Of a stretch of 5,936 nucleotides of DNA, positions 1 to 5,667 are shown in pieces. The notes beneath the pieces were generated by a model, which worked only from the letters and a program-made list of their open reading frames with translations, ran no database searches and was not told the DNA's origin. Position numbers and translations under genes: made by a program. Position 1 is the stretch's first letter. Each line of letters begins with the position of its first letter. The stretch spans positions 8,269 through 14,204 of the forward strand of contig JAMCWV010000209.1 of NCBI GenBank assembly GCA_023481025.1, read 5' to 3'. Origin of the DNA: Gammaproteobacteria bacterium (lineage in GTDB: Bacteria; Pseudomonadota; Gammaproteobacteria; Enterobacterales; Alteromonadaceae).

Positions 1-109
1 GTCTGGGTCAGTTTAGGGATTGGTTTAGGCATTTTGATTCACGTCACCTATTCGATTCTTGGTTTAGCGCTCGTGATCAATCAAACCCCTTGGCTATATC
101 AACTACTTA
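1..109 (+). repeat. Inverted duplicate of the lysE-family gene interior (109 bp exact copy of 763..655)
   Basis: Bases 1-109 are the exact reverse complement of 763..655. They therefore repeat, on the opposite strand, codons 48 to about 83 of the LysE/RhtB-type gene, starting at the residues VWVSLGIGLG. Identity stops at 110 (one mismatch); four more bases (111-114) agree by chance or as microhomology, and then the sequences diverge completely. Read on the plus strand the fragment stays open into foreign sequence and ends at TAA 145-147, giving a 48-codon chimeric frame with no start in the window. The copy reaches the left edge, so its true length is unknown. It is not a functional gene as seen here. 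It may be a real inverted duplication or an artefact of amplification or assembly. Confidence 0.95.
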
Positions 110-168
110 CGCTCTGGGCAGAGATAGGAAAAATCAATAACGGTTAAATCTTTAACAAACAGCTGCAT
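103..168 (-). pseudogene. Truncated 5' end of a 6-carboxytetrahydropterin synthase-like (QueD/PTPS family) gene
   Basis: Reading the minus strand from ATG 168-166 gives MQLFVKDLTVIDFSYLCPER, followed by one extra lysine and a TAG stop at 105-103. The first 20 residues match my recollection of the N-terminus of the proteobacterial 6-pyruvoyl-tetrahydropterin/6-carboxytetrahydropterin synthase family, in which an FV-[KDN]-[DN]-LT-[VN]-[IV]-DFSYL stretch is followed by a PERG-type motif. The family makes pterin or deazapurine precursors in the cytoplasm; the metal-binding histidines would lie downstream and are missing here. The frame is cut exactly where the inverted lysE copy begins, so codon 20 is the last native one. 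A modest Shine-Dalgarno-like AGGCG lies about 5 nt before the ATG. The gene would sit 61 bp downstream of the lysE-type stop, in the same direction. The family call rests on 20 residues only, without a search. Confidence 0.6.
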
Positions 169-217
169 GCAATCGCCTATGACTCATTACGACAAAAAAT
201 ATAATTCAGAACCGCGG

Positions 218-223
218 ATTATA
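218..223 (-). promoter_or_regulatory. Candidate -10 box upstream of the truncated QueD-like gene
   Basis: The minus strand reads TATAAT, a perfect sigma70 -10 hexamer, about 50 nt before the ATG at 168 and just beyond the stop of the exporter gene. No convincing -35 hexamer lies at 16-18 nt, so this is a weak prediction from one element. Confidence 0.3.
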
Positions 224-229
224 GCCTAA

Positions 230-904
230 TCAAAGGCCCTGCAGCCACATCCAAACAAGATTGAATGCTAATAACCATAAAATGGCGCCCATAATTCGGT
301 CAAACCAATAGCCTTTACTCAACAATGCCTGCCTTACTTTGCTGCGACCAAGTAAATAGCTCAAGGTCGCGAACCAAGCAAATGTTGCCACCGCTAAGTA
401 AATTCCGAAACCCGCTTTTACTGTGACTGGCGTACTGGTCGAAATAATTGACGTGAACAACGCTAAGAAGAACATCGTCGCTTTCACGTTCAAGCCATTG
501 GTTAGAAAGCCAATAGCGACAGCGCGGCGAGCCGATACGTCGGCCTCGAATCCGGTCACTTCCATGCGGCTCGTCGAGTTTGACGATTCAACTGGCGGCT
601 GTGACCGCATTGCTTGCCAGCCTAACCAAAAGAAATAACTTGCCGCCACGAGCATAAGTAGTTGATATAGCCAAGGGGTTTGATTGATCACGAGCGCTAA
701 ACCAAGAATCGAATAGGTGACGTGAATCAAAATGCCTAAACCAATCCCTAAACTGACCCAGACGGCCACACGAGTACCATGGCGAATACTGTAGCGACTG
801 ACGACTGCAAAGTCTGGTCCGGGGCTAGCAACGGCAAATGCGTGAGCGATTGCCATAGCAATAAATTCTGCTGCGTAACGGTTTGAGAAAAGCTCGTCGA
901 ACAT
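230..904 (-). CDS. LysE/RhtB-family amino-acid exporter
   Basis: This encodes a 224-residue inner-membrane protein of the LysE/RhtB translocator family, secondary exporters that expel amino acids such as lysine, threonine, homoserine or cysteine derivatives, probably by proton antiport. The family signature SPGPDFAVVSRYSIRHG lies at residues 27-43, followed by the glycine-rich segment SLGIGLGILIH (51-61). Hydrophobic stretches suitable for membrane spanning are at about 14-34, 46-73, 78-95, 125-152, 161-185 and 203-222, which fits the usual six-helix plan; a polar linker at about 100-122 separates the two halves. The length is normal. The start at 904 gives the expected N-terminus, although no strong Shine-Dalgarno precedes it. 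It diverges from a LysR-type gene 128 bp away, a common arrangement for this family, so that regulator probably controls it. The substrate cannot be told from sequence. Part of the gene (655-763) also occurs inverted at the window edge. Confidence 0.9.
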   Translation of the reverse strand: MFDELFSNRYAAEFIAMAIAHAFAVASPGPDFAVVSRYSIRHGTRVAVWVSLGIGLGILIHVTYSILGLALVINQTPWLYQLLMLVAASYFFWLGWQAMRSQPPVESSNSTSRMEVTGFEADVSARRAVAIGFLTNGLNVKATMFFLALFTSIISTSTPVTVKAGFGIYLAVATFAWFATLSYLLGRSKVRQALLSKGYWFDRIMGAILWLLAFNLVWMWLQGL

Positions 905-914
905 AGATCAATGT

Positions 915-963
915 CACTGATTATTTGGAGGTTTACCCATTCTAAAGATTAATTTAATCAGTG
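915..963. promoter_or_regulatory. 9-bp inverted repeat (putative regulator-binding site) between lysE-type and lysR-type genes
   Basis: CACTGATTA at 915-923 is repeated as its exact complement TAATCAGTG at 955-963, with centres 40 bp apart (about four helical turns). The right arm overlaps the -35 region and spacer of the predicted exporter promoter, and the left arm lies just past its start site. A second short palindrome, GATTAA-T-TTAATC at 947-959, overlaps the right arm. LysR-type regulators commonly bind as tetramers to paired sites in such divergent regions, so this is the best operator candidate. It is not a textbook T-N11-A box. Confidence 0.45.
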
Positions 964-967
964 TGAA
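939..967 (-). promoter_or_regulatory. Predicted sigma70 promoter of the LysE-family gene
   Basis: On the minus strand TTCACA (967-962, 5 of 6 to TTGACA) is separated by 17 bp from TAGAAT (944-939, 5 of 6 to TATAAT). Transcription would start near 932, leaving a leader of about 28 nt before the ATG at 904. The promoter is embedded in the inverted-repeat elements of the same intergenic region, consistent with control by the divergently encoded LysR-type protein. Confidence 0.55.
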
Positions 968-1032
968 TAACTTATTTGCTTCTTATTCGAGTTTCCACTA
1001 ACATGATTTAAACTCAATACGGTGTAATAATT

Positions 1033-1953
1033 ATGAATCCAAACACGCTCCCGTCCTTGAATGCACTCCGTGTTTTTGAAAGTGTTGCTCGATTAGGCAG
1101 TTTTAAAGCAGCGGCAGCAGAGCTCGGCGTTACCCAGTCGGCGATAAGTCGACAAATGACAACCCTCGAAGAGCAGCTCGGTGTGCGTCTTGTGCAACGC
1201 GATAACCGGGTTCATGCGTTAACCCCTGCTGGTGACGCGCTAGCACCCGATTTATCGCGTGTATTTCGCCAAATTGAGCGGTTAGTTAAGCGCACGATGA
1301 AAAATGGTGACCAAGCACGTCGTACGATTACTTTAGGGATTAGTAGCGAATTACTGCGCTGGTGGCTAGGCCCACTTTTGACAGAGTTTAATCAACTTTA
1401 TCCGCACCTTGAGCTGCAATGCGTGCAAGTGCCAGAATACCTAAGTCGCCAGAATGAAGGCCCACTCACCCATGAAATCCTTCATGGCGAGCTAGACGCG
1501 TTGCTGACGTTCAGTGCGCCGGCTCAGAAGGCCGTAGTAAACTGGCGTTTGACCGAACCTCGCCTCGTATTGATCCGCCCTGCTTCGGTGCCAGAGCCAA
1601 CGAAAGATAATCTCAATGAGTATAAATTTGTTGCGGTGAATACCAATAAAGACTGGGATCGCTGGAATCGCACATATGCAAGCAAGATTAATAATGAAAA
1701 CGTACAGTTCGTTAATAATACCAGTATGGCGATTGAGCTTGCTCAATTCACTGGGCGTTTGATGTTATTACCAGAGTGTTACGCAAAAGCTGCGACCGAA
1801 GGTGATCTTGTTGAAGTTCCTGGATTTAGCTTGGACGGCAAGCACGGTTTACATATCTCGGTGCGTCGAGAAAGCCAACGTGAAATGGCGATTGTAGCGC
1901 TGGTAAACTGGATGCGTCATGTAGTGGAAACAGTAGAAAAGCAGAAGAGATAA
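1033..1953 (+). CDS. LysR-type transcriptional regulator
   Basis: This encodes a 306-residue LysR-family DNA-binding regulator of typical length. An N-terminal winged helix-turn-helix spans about residues 7-66, with the family hallmarks FESVARLGSFKAAAAELGVTQ and SAISRQMTTLEEQLGVRL leading to TPAG at 64-67. A linker helix follows (about 68-92), then a periplasmic-binding-protein-like effector domain (about 97-300). The helix-turn-helix wording resembles the GcvA-like branch of the family, but that does not identify the effector. It is transcribed divergently from the exporter, the usual layout for a LysR regulator and its target, so sensing of an amino acid or related compound is a reasonable inference. 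The start at 1033 gives the expected N-terminus NTLPSLNALRVFE; only a weak GGTG lies at ribosome-binding distance. The stop is 5 bp from the 3' end of the convergent tRNA-Leu gene, with no terminator hairpin between them. Confidence 0.92.
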   Translation: MNPNTLPSLNALRVFESVARLGSFKAAAAELGVTQSAISRQMTTLEEQLGVRLVQRDNRVHALTPAGDALAPDLSRVFRQIERLVKRTMKNGDQARRTITLGISSELLRWWLGPLLTEFNQLYPHLELQCVQVPEYLSRQNEGPLTHEILHGELDALLTFSAPAQKAVVNWRLTEPRLVLIRPASVPEPTKDNLNEYKFVAVNTNKDWDRWNRTYASKINNENVQFVNNTSMAIELAQFTGRLMLLPECYAKAATEGDLVEVPGFSLDGKHGLHISVRRESQREMAIVALVNWMRHVVETVEKQKR

Positions 1954-1958
1954 AGAAA

Positions 1959-2045
1959 TGGTGCCCGGGGCCGGACTCGAACCGGCACGCTGTTTCCAGC
2001 GAGGGATTTTAAATCCCTTGTGTCTACCAATTTCACCACCCGGGC
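1959..2045 (-). tRNA. leuZ: tRNA-Leu (anticodon TAA), CCA encoded
   Basis: Read on the minus strand this is an 87-nt class II tRNA. The acceptor stem is GCCCGGG/CCCGGGC with discriminator A and encoded CCA at 1961-1959. It has a leucine-type D-arm beginning TGGTGAAATTGGTAGACAC and the anticodon stem AGGGA/TCCCT with loop TTTAAAA (anticodon at 2011-2009). A long variable arm and the T-loop GTTCGAGTC follow. The anticodon reads UUA and, by wobble, UUG. It closely resembles E. coli leuZ and is the last gene of the three-tRNA cluster, as in E. coli glyW-cysT-leuZ. Convergent lysR ends 5 bp beyond its 3' end. Confidence 0.98.
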
Positions 2046-2056
2046 TTATTCGTAGG

Positions 2057-2073
2057 CACTATTTCTTATAGTG
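2057..2073. other. Small hairpin in the tRNA-Cys/tRNA-Leu spacer
   Basis: CACTAT (2057-2062) and ATAGTG (2068-2073) form a 6-bp stem with a 5-nt loop in the 36-bp spacer (2046-2081). On the tRNA (minus) strand it could guide or space endonucleolytic processing of the precursor. On the plus strand it is followed by TTTT and could weakly stop lysR read-through. The stem is AT-rich and short, so neither role is strong. Confidence 0.35.
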
Positions 2074-2081
2074 TTTTAAAC

Positions 2082-2155
2082 TGGAGGCGGGTCCCGGAGT
2101 CGAACCGAGATCCACGGATTTGCAATCCGCTGCATAGCCATTCTGCCAACCCGCC
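2082..2155 (-). tRNA. cysT: tRNA-Cys (anticodon GCA), CCA encoded
   Basis: A 74-nt tRNA on the minus strand. The acceptor stem is GGCGGGT/ACCCGCC, the discriminator is U (at 2085, the identity base for cysteine in bacteria), and CCA is encoded at 2084-2082. The anticodon arm reads CGGAT-TGCAA-ATCCG with GCA at 2123-2121, and the T-loop is GTTCGACTC. It resembles E. coli cysT and is the middle gene of the cluster, 16 bp after tRNA-Gly and 36 bp before tRNA-Leu. Confidence 0.98.
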
Positions 2156-2171
2156 TGGGTTGAATAAAGCT

Positions 2172-2247
<76 letters not shown>

Positions 2248-2281
2248 ATTTGCTTTATTGCTACCAGAGCGCTGCCCCAGT

Positions 2282-2345
2282 GGCTCGCCATTCTACCTAC
2301 CCTTTTATTTCAGTCAACAGAAAATTTCGTTTTTTTGTTTGTTTG
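2282..2345 (-). promoter_or_regulatory. Stable-RNA-type promoter of the tRNA operon, with A-rich UP-like element and GC discriminator
   Basis: On the minus strand TTGACT (2317-2312, 5 of 6) and TAGAAT (2295-2290, 5 of 6) are 16 bp apart. The -10 is followed at once by the GC-rich GGCGAGCC (2289-2282), the kind of discriminator found in stringently controlled tRNA and rRNA promoters. Upstream of the -35, 2318-2345 is strongly A/T-tracted, with runs of seven A and AAATTTT, like an UP element. The start would fall near 2283, about 35 nt before tRNA-Gly. Together these features predict a strong, growth-rate-regulated promoter separate from pgsA. Confidence 0.75.
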
Positions 2346-2421
2346 CTGATTTTTTAGCTAGTTTGCTTCATTCTCGATCAAAAGCGGATTGAAAATACAG
2401 CAACATCAAATCACTAAGCGT

Positions 2422-2970
2422 TTAACTATCGCGCGTTAAATCCGCCCAGGCCGCAGTTAAATACAGGTACATTGACCAAAATGTTAGGATTGCAGCGATA
2501 TACAAAGCAATCGTTCCTAAAGCAATGACGAATGGCCCGGCACTCCAGAGTAGACCTGTCAAGGCGATCATTTGTGCGGTTGTTTTCACTTTTCCTAATG
2601 TCGATACAGCCACGCTATCCCGTTTACCAATCTCAGCCATCCACTCTCGCAGCGCAGAAATGATTAACTCACGGCTAATAATGATTAATGCCGGAATCGT
2701 AATCCACAAACTTTGGTGATATTCAACAACCGCAATCAAGGCCGCGGCAACCATGATTTTGTCAGCAACGGGATCAAGAAATGCGCCAAACTTAGTTTGT
2801 TGTTCAAGCTTACGTGCAATATAACCATCGAGACCGTCTGTAATTGCCGCAATAACGAAGACTAGCGCGGCATAGAAGTGAGCATATTCAATGGGTAAAT
2901 AGAAAACAATCAGGAACACAGGGATCAGTAGAATCCTGAATGAAGTCAAAAGGTTTGGAATACTCCACAT
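2422..2970 (-). CDS. pgsA: CDP-diacylglycerol--glycerol-3-phosphate 3-phosphatidyltransferase (phosphatidylglycerophosphate synthase)
   Basis: PgsA transfers the phosphatidyl group from CDP-diacylglycerol to glycerol-3-phosphate at the inner membrane, the committed step to phosphatidylglycerol and cardiolipin. The CDP-alcohol phosphatidyltransferase signature D-x2-DG-x2-AR-x8-G-x3-D-x3-D is complete: D45, D48, G49, A52, R53, G62, D66 and D70. The N-terminus MWSIPNLLTSFRILLIP is typical of the family. Hydrophobic segments are at about 12-27, 31-44, 72-83, 89-104, 133-149 and 151-172. I place the start at 2970, giving 182 aa, the length of the E. coli protein. The frame is open further upstream to 3090, but that adds 40 unconserved residues overlapping the uvrC end. 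A weak GAG lies 9 nt before the chosen ATG. It follows uvrC by 52 bp in the same direction, as in E. coli, so cotranscription is likely. No clear terminator separates it from the tRNA promoter. Confidence 0.95.
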   Translation of the reverse strand: MWSIPNLLTSFRILLIPVFLIVFYLPIEYAHFYAALVFVIAAITDGLDGYIARKLEQQTKFGAFLDPVADKIMVAAALIAVVEYHQSLWITIPALIIISRELIISALREWMAEIGKRDSVAVSTLGKVKTTAQMIALTGLLWSAGPFVIALGTIALYIAAILTFWSMYLYLTAAWADLTRDS

Positions 2971-3022
2971 ACTTAGTTTCTCGTTATTATTACGGTAATC
3001 GGCTTTTTCTGCGCTTTGGTAA

Positions 3023-4855
3023 CTATTCGTCACGTAGTGCGTAGTAAATCGTTTCGGCCAGACTTCGACTAATGCCCGGCACATTGGCAAGCTGCTCTAT
3101 ACTAGCGCTTTTTACTTGTTGTAATCCACCTAGATATTTTAATAAATTCTGTCGTCGTTTTGCCCCAACTGCTGGGATATCTTCAAGCGTTGATGTTTTT
3201 CGAGCTTTCGCTCGCCGTTGCCGATGGCCTGTAATCGCAAAGCGATGTGCCTCGTCCCGGATAAACTGAATTAAATGTAAGCCTGGATCATCGGCTGGTA
3301 ATTGCACGGTTTTTCGACTGTAGCCAAAAATAAGAGTCTCCAGCCCAGGTTTTCGGCTCTCACCTTTTGCAACACCTAACAAGATTGGCGGTTGTGGCCA
3401 ATCGTTAAAGTATGCCTCGGCTTGCGTGAGCTGCCCTTTCCCGCCATCGATTAGCAGTAAGTCCGGCACATTATCTTTTTCGATTGCATTGTTATAGCGT
3501 TTTTCTAAAGCTTGCGCCATTGCCGCATAATCATCACCGGGCGTGATGCCACTGATGTTATAACGACGGTAGTCAGCTTTCTTTGGTCCTTGTTGATCAA
3601 AAACGACACAAGACGCAACCGTTGCTTCTCCCATGGTATGTGAGATGTCAAAACACTCCATCCTTTCCAGGGTTTTCTCAACAGGAAGGAGTTTTACAAG
3701 AGCTCGCAAGCGACTCTCCATGGTCGATTGTAAACCCAGTTTGCTTTGTACAGCGTTCATGGCGTTTTTATTAGCTAAGGCAAGATATTGCGCCCGTTCA
3801 CCCCGTTTAGGCTGCACAACTTTACACGAAATCCCAAGTGCACTGCGCAACTGAGTCGTTAATTCTGTAGTTGCGAGTTTCAGCGCTGGAATTAATATTT
3901 CCGCAGGCACGCGCTCACCATGATTCTGGTTGAGATAATACTGGACTAAAAACGATTCGAGGATCTCTTCGTCGGTACTATGTTGCGGGACTTTCGGGAA
4001 GTAACTGCGACTGCCTTGAACTGCATTTTGCCTGACTGTGAGCAAATGGACACAAGTAAAGCCAGACTCCCGGTACAAGGCGATAGCGTCAAGTTCATGT
4101 TGATTGCCACTTACTGAGTTTTGTTCTTGAATTCGACGCAACGCTGAAATTTGGTCGCGATAACGCGCGGCTTGCTCGAATTCAAGCGCACTACTCGCAC
4201 TTTCCATTTTGCTGACTAACGTGGCAATAACGTCAGAATTACGCCCTTTTAAGAAAAGCTTCGCCAGCCGAACTTGCTCCTGATACTCCTGCTCGTCGGC
4301 AATGCCAACACAGGGCGCGAGGCACCGCTTTAATTGATGTTGTAAACAGGGCCGACTGCGGGCTTTATAATAGCTGTCGTCACATTGACGAACTGGAAAT
4401 AACTTTTGTACTAAACGTAGACTTTCCCGCACAGCTCCACCATTAGGGAACGGTCCAAAATATTCACCCTTCTCACGACGCGCGCCACGATGATAGGCAA
4501 TCCGCGGATGCTCGTGGGCACTGATAAATATGTAGGGGTAGGATTTATCGTCTCGAAGCAAGACGTTGTAGCGCGGTAAATAGGTCTTAATGAAACTGTT
4601 CTCAAGAATTAAAGCTTCAACTTCGGTATTGGTCACCGTGACATCTATACGCGCGATTTGATTGACGAGAGCTTGTGTTTTCACCGAGTCGAGTTGTTTG
4701 CGAAAATAACTGCTAACTCGCTTCTTTAAATCCTTTGCCTTGCCAACATAAATGACGTCATCGGCTGAATCATACATCCGATAGACACCGGGTTGGTGGG
4801 TTAAGTTACGAATAAACTCTTTTGAGTCAAACGATTCGGTGATAGATTCTTGCAT
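3023..4855 (-). CDS. uvrC: UvrABC nucleotide-excision-repair nuclease subunit UvrC
   Basis: UvrC makes both incisions around a DNA lesion held by UvrB. The 610-residue product has every expected part. The N-terminal GIY-YIG nuclease (about 20-98) has GVY at 23-25 and YVGKAKDLKKRV at 36-47. A four-cysteine set (C158, C170, C178, C182) corresponds to the reported iron-sulfur ligands. The UVR motif that contacts UvrB (about 208-243) carries EFEQAARYRDQI. The RNase H-like 5' nuclease has D403, D442, D470 in LLLIDGGKGQ, and H537. Two helix-hairpin-helix motifs follow (about 556-607: IPAVGAKRRQNLL and VPGISRSLA). No catalytic residue seems missing. The ATG at 4855 gives an N-terminus a few residues longer than in E. 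coli, and no strong Shine-Dalgarno precedes it. It lies 82 bp after the regulator gene and 52 bp before pgsA, the conserved uvrY-uvrC-pgsA order. Confidence 0.98.
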   Translation of the reverse strand: MQESITESFDSKEFIRNLTHQPGVYRMYDSADDVIYVGKAKDLKKRVSSYFRKQLDSVKTQALVNQIARIDVTVTNTEVEALILENSFIKTYLPRYNVLLRDDKSYPYIFISAHEHPRIAYHRGARREKGEYFGPFPNGGAVRESLRLVQKLFPVRQCDDSYYKARSRPCLQHQLKRCLAPCVGIADEQEYQEQVRLAKLFLKGRNSDVIATLVSKMESASSALEFEQAARYRDQISALRRIQEQNSVSGNQHELDAIALYRESGFTCVHLLTVRQNAVQGSRSYFPKVPQHSTDEEILESFLVQYYLNQNHGERVPAEILIPALKLATTELTTQLRSALGISCKVVQPKRGERAQYLALANKNAMNAVQSKLGLQSTMESRLRALVKLLPVEKTLERMECFDISHTMGEATVASCVVFDQQGPKKADYRRYNISGITPGDDYAAMAQALEKRYNNAIEKDNVPDLLLIDGGKGQLTQAEAYFNDWPQPPILLGVAKGESRKPGLETLIFGYSRKTVQLPADDPGLHLIQFIRDEAHRFAITGHRQRRAKARKTSTLEDIPAVGAKRRQNLLKYLGGLQQVKSASIEQLANVPGISRSLAETIYYALRDE

Positions 4856-4937
4856 ATAACCGTGAGCTAGTAACGTAATTCATAATCGTAAGACTACCAG
4901 ATCACGGCTGTACTGTCTGCTATTGCTACGCGTTGTT

Positions 4938-5603
4938 TTACGCTAACAAAATAGCGTCGTCCCCATCGATCCCCGCCTCAATTAACCCATACTTAATCGC
5001 TATATGAGCCAGTTGCACGTCACAGGATACGTTTAACTTCTTATGTAAGCGATACCTGAATGTATTCACTGTTTTTCTCGAGATAAAGAGATCTTTGGCA
5101 ATTTGGCTAACCGACATTCCTGTCGTTACTAATTGGAATATCTCCCCCTCTCGATTGGTTAAGCCACTTAAAACTGGATGTTGACTGACATTCTTTCGGT
5201 AGCGTTTTACCGCTTGATTAATCGCTAACGGAACGTAGGATTTTCCAGAGTTTGCGAGGCGACAGCCTCTGTTGACTTCAGCGACAGACGCTTCATTGAT
5301 AAAATAACCGTGAATATCCGATTTATTCAATTGATACTGGATAGCAGTGCGTAATTTATCGCACCACAGTAAAACTCGAAGTTTAGGATGGACACGGTGT
5401 AGAGCACGGATTAACGACTTAGTTTCACCACCGGCGAAACTATCGTCCAAGATTATAATACGCGCGGTACGCTCCTCGGCCAACTCAAGCAATGCTTTAC
5501 GAGTTGGAGAAGGGACTAGAACATTCCAATTTAAATCGGTAAGTTCAGCAACAAGCCCAGACGCACGTATTCCCTGTGGGATAGCCACAATTACATCTTG
5601 CAT
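4938..5603 (-). CDS. GacA/UvrY-like LuxR-type response regulator with degenerate receiver domain
   Basis: This 221-residue NarL/FixJ-type regulator occupies the place of uvrY/gacA next to uvrC. Its C-terminal LuxR helix-turn-helix (about 147-207: LTNREGEIF, SQIAKDLFISRKTVNTFRYR, DVQLAHIAIKYGL) is clearly GacA/UvrY-like. The N-terminal receiver has the right length, and D53 (or D54) lies where the phosphorylated aspartate belongs. The acidic pair that binds magnesium is replaced by I8-P9, the conserved threonine by W80 (VLLWCD), and the switch lysine by N103 (GYFINEA). Phosphorylation-independent or altered signalling is therefore likely. I chose the ATG at 5603 because AAGGAA sits 6 nt before it. 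An in-frame ATG at 5621 has only an A-rich tract upstream and would add six residues; the shorter form also aligns D53 with D54 of UvrY. It could be a diverged GacA or a paralogue that replaced it. Confidence 0.85.
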   Translation of the reverse strand: MQDVIVAIPQGIRASGLVAELTDLNWNVLVPSPTRKALLELAEERTARIIILDDSFAGGETKSLIRALHRVHPKLRVLLWCDKLRTAIQYQLNKSDIHGYFINEASVAEVNRGCRLANSGKSYVPLAINQAVKRYRKNVSQHPVLSGLTNREGEIFQLVTTGMSVSQIAKDLFISRKTVNTFRYRLHKKLNVSCDVQLAHIAIKYGLIEAGIDGDDAILLA

Positions 5604-5609
5604 AACGAT

Positions 5610-5615
5610 TTCCTT
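5610..5615 (-). promoter_or_regulatory. Ribosome binding site of the GacA-like gene, overlapping a CsrA-like site
   Basis: AAGGAA on the minus strand lies 6 nt before the ATG at 5603 and fixes that start over the upstream ATG at 5621. The surrounding GAACAAGGAAAT (5619-5608) agrees at 9 of 12 positions with the CsrA/RsmA consensus RUACARGGAUGU, so a translational repressor could bind here. Confidence 0.6.
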
Positions 5616-5638
5616 GTTCATTATTTTTTTATTAGATC

Positions 5639-5659
5639 TCGCGCAAGTCCCTCACGCGA
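5639..5659 (-). promoter_or_regulatory. Leader hairpin with a GGA loop motif upstream of the GacA-like gene
   Basis: On the minus strand TCGCG (5659-5655) pairs with CGCGA (5643-5639) around an 11-nt loop, TGAGGGACTTG, that exposes a GGGA. It would lie at the very 5' end of the transcript from the predicted promoter. A GGA in a hairpin loop is the preferred CsrA/RsmA target shape, and a second GGA lies in the ribosome binding site about 38 nt downstream. Confidence 0.35.
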
Positions 5660-5667
5660 TGTGCTTT

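Noticed and set aside
423..638. Plus-strand 71-aa ORF inside the exporter gene
   Set aside because: It is an antisense shadow of conserved LysE-family coding sequence.
1492..1746. Minus-strand 84-aa ORF within the lysR gene
   Set aside because: It is an antisense shadow of a well-supported LysR coding region, without a ribosome site or recognisable domain.
2971..3090. Upstream extension of the pgsA frame, giving a 222-residue protein overlapping the uvrC end
   Set aside because: The first 40 residues are unlike PgsA and lie mostly over uvrC coding sequence; the family N-terminus and the 182-aa length begin at the ATG at 2970.
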